From the NCBI GenBank assembly GCA_031273185.1, contig JAISSG010000144.1:1-6963 (forward strand): 6,963 nt of DNA, in the 5' to 3' direction. The notes under the pieces were generated by a model, which worked only from the letters and a program-made list of their open reading frames with translations, did not search any database and was not told the origin of the DNA. The position numbers were made by a program, and so were the translations under genes. Below are positions 6,150 to 6,963 of the stretch, one piece after another. Origin of the DNA: Treponema sp. (GTDB lineage: Bacteria; Spirochaetota; Spirochaetia; Treponematales; Breznakiellaceae). Numbering within the stretch: the stretch's first letter is position 1; each line of letters opens with the position of its first letter.

Positions 6150-6189
6150 AATGAGCAGTTGGCAGTAATGCTGATTGCTCATTTTTTTT
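6150..6189 (+). terminator. Rho-independent terminator of the flaA operon
   Basis: The arms 6150-6164 and 6169-6183 form a 15-bp stem with a GTAA loop. Twelve pairs are Watson-Crick and three are G-U, with eight perfect pairs (AATGAGCA/TGCTCATT) at the base. The stem runs straight into eight T residues (6182-6189). On the minus strand the hairpin is not followed by T, so it acts in the plus direction only. Confidence 0.92.
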
Positions 6190-6207
6190 GGGAGGACAGC
6201 ACCTGCG

Positions 6208-6963
6208 ATGGCTCGTACAATCGGAACATGGAGCGAGTCAAGCCTTCACCGCGAGCTGAAATTCTGCTACACGGGGCAGGGCGGGCAGACCGAGGCGGAG
6301 GTAGCCGGTTTTGTCGCCGATGGGAGAAACGCCGATGGCGAGTATATCGAGGTTCAGACCGGCAGCTTTGGCCCGCTGAAGCAGAAGGCGCGGGAAATTG
6401 CCGCGCAGGGCAGGCTGCGGATCGTTTACCCGGTGATCCTCACCAAGCACATAGAGGTTTTTACCGCCAGGGGCAAGCGCCTGTACCGGCGCATGAGCGG
6501 CAAGCACGGAAACCCCTGGAGCCTCTTTGACGCCCTGGTGTATGCGCCGGATCTGCCCCTTGTCCGCCGCCTTGCCATAGAGCTTGCCCTGGTTGACGTG
6601 ACGGAACGGCGCGTCCGGGACGGCAAGGGTTCGTGGCGGCGGAAAGGCGTAAGCATCCGTGACCGCGAGATGACGGCGCTGCATGGGCGCGTCTGCCTCA
6701 AAAGGCCCGCCGATTATTTCTGTTTCCTTCCCTTTGAACAGGACGAGCAATTTACGACCGCGCTGCTCGGCGAAAAGGCGGGGATTCGCGTAGATCTGGC
6801 CAGAAAAACGCTGTACGTGCTGCACCGGCTCGGCCTGGTGGAGAAAACAGGGAAGCAGGGAAACTCGCTGGTGTACCAGATTGCCCCTGGCAAAAGGAAG
6901 CGGCGCAACCAGCCGAAATTACCAAAAATACCCTCAAAAAAGGCAAAACGTAAAACAACTACA
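6208..6963 (+). CDS. Putative PD-(D/E)XK-like nuclease with winged-helix C-terminal region, 3' end outside window
   Basis: 252 codons are open from the ATG at 6208 to the right edge. I recall bacterial proteins of unknown function with the same layout, but no named function. The N-terminal part looks like a PD-(D/E)XK nuclease core: an acidic residue in a helix (E16, HRELK), then D38 or D43, then E48-V-Q50 in GEYIEVQTGSF, with Q in the place of the usual K. Next come a hydrophobic strand RIVYPV (71-76), a region with LYRRMSGKHGNPWSLFDAL (92-110), ELALVDVTERRVRDGKGSWRRKG (125-147), and a stretch typical of a winged helix (about 180-226: FTTALLGEKAG..LARKTLYVLHRLGLVEK). From 228 on it is a Lys/Arg/Pro-rich tail, likely for nucleic-acid contact. 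GGGAGG lies 12 bases before the ATG, rather far, and no in-frame upstream start exists. The gene begins only 18 bases after the terminator T-run, so it needs read-through or its own unseen promoter. The coding call is firm; nuclease activity is inferred. Confidence 0.78.
   Translation, partial: MARTIGTWSESSLHRELKFCYTGQGGQTEAEVAGFVADGRNADGEYIEVQTGSFGPLKQKAREIAAQGRLRIVYPVILTKHIEVFTARGKRLYRRMSGKHGNPWSLFDALVYAPDLPLVRRLAIELALVDVTERRVRDGKGSWRRKGVSIRDREMTALHGRVCLKRPADYFCFLPFEQDEQFTTALLGEKAGIRVDLARKTLYVLHRLGLVEKTGKQGNSLVYQIAPGKRKRRNQPKLPKIPSKKAKRKTTT

Overview
The window looks like chromosomal DNA of a spirochaete, most likely a Treponema relative. The main evidence is a tandem pair of FlaA-type periplasmic flagellar sheath proteins, a family characteristic of spirochaetes with periplasmic flagella. 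The DNA is fairly GC-rich by eye, which fits the environmental or termite-gut Treponema side better than the low-GC oral species. That placement is inference.

Left part, minus strand (1-3541): the first 558 codons of uvrB, running off the left edge. Directly upstream of uvrB, and apparently co-transcribed with it, is an AAA ATPase of the AAA_14/DUF4143 type. Its stop codon lies inside the uvrB Shine-Dalgarno. Its promoter carries a palindrome over the -10 and start region. Further upstream is a patchwork of remnants: a 35-bp near-copy of the uvrB 5' end, a HigA-like antitoxin gene with an eroded N-terminal half and no HigB partner, and a short piece resembling the C-terminus of a second DUF4143 ATPase. 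I read this as the scar of past insertions of ATPase and antitoxin cassettes next to uvrB.

Middle and right part, plus strand (3599-6189): an unrecognised membrane-anchored, probably periplasmic protein whose start has a pyrimidine-rich leader and no Shine-Dalgarno. A promoter with perfect -35 and -10 hexamers and 17-bp spacing then drives two flaA paralogs as a tight operon, which ends at a strong rho-independent terminator (6150-6189). Both FlaA proteins have signal peptides and should be exported to the periplasm to build the sheath around the flagellar core.

Right edge (6208-6963): directly after the terminator is the start of a gene for a protein with a PD-(D/E)XK-nuclease-like N-terminal region, a winged-helix-like C-terminal region and a very basic tail. 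It is cut off by the window. Its function is unknown and it is the best candidate here for something undescribed. No RNA gene, CRISPR array or intact insertion sequence was seen.
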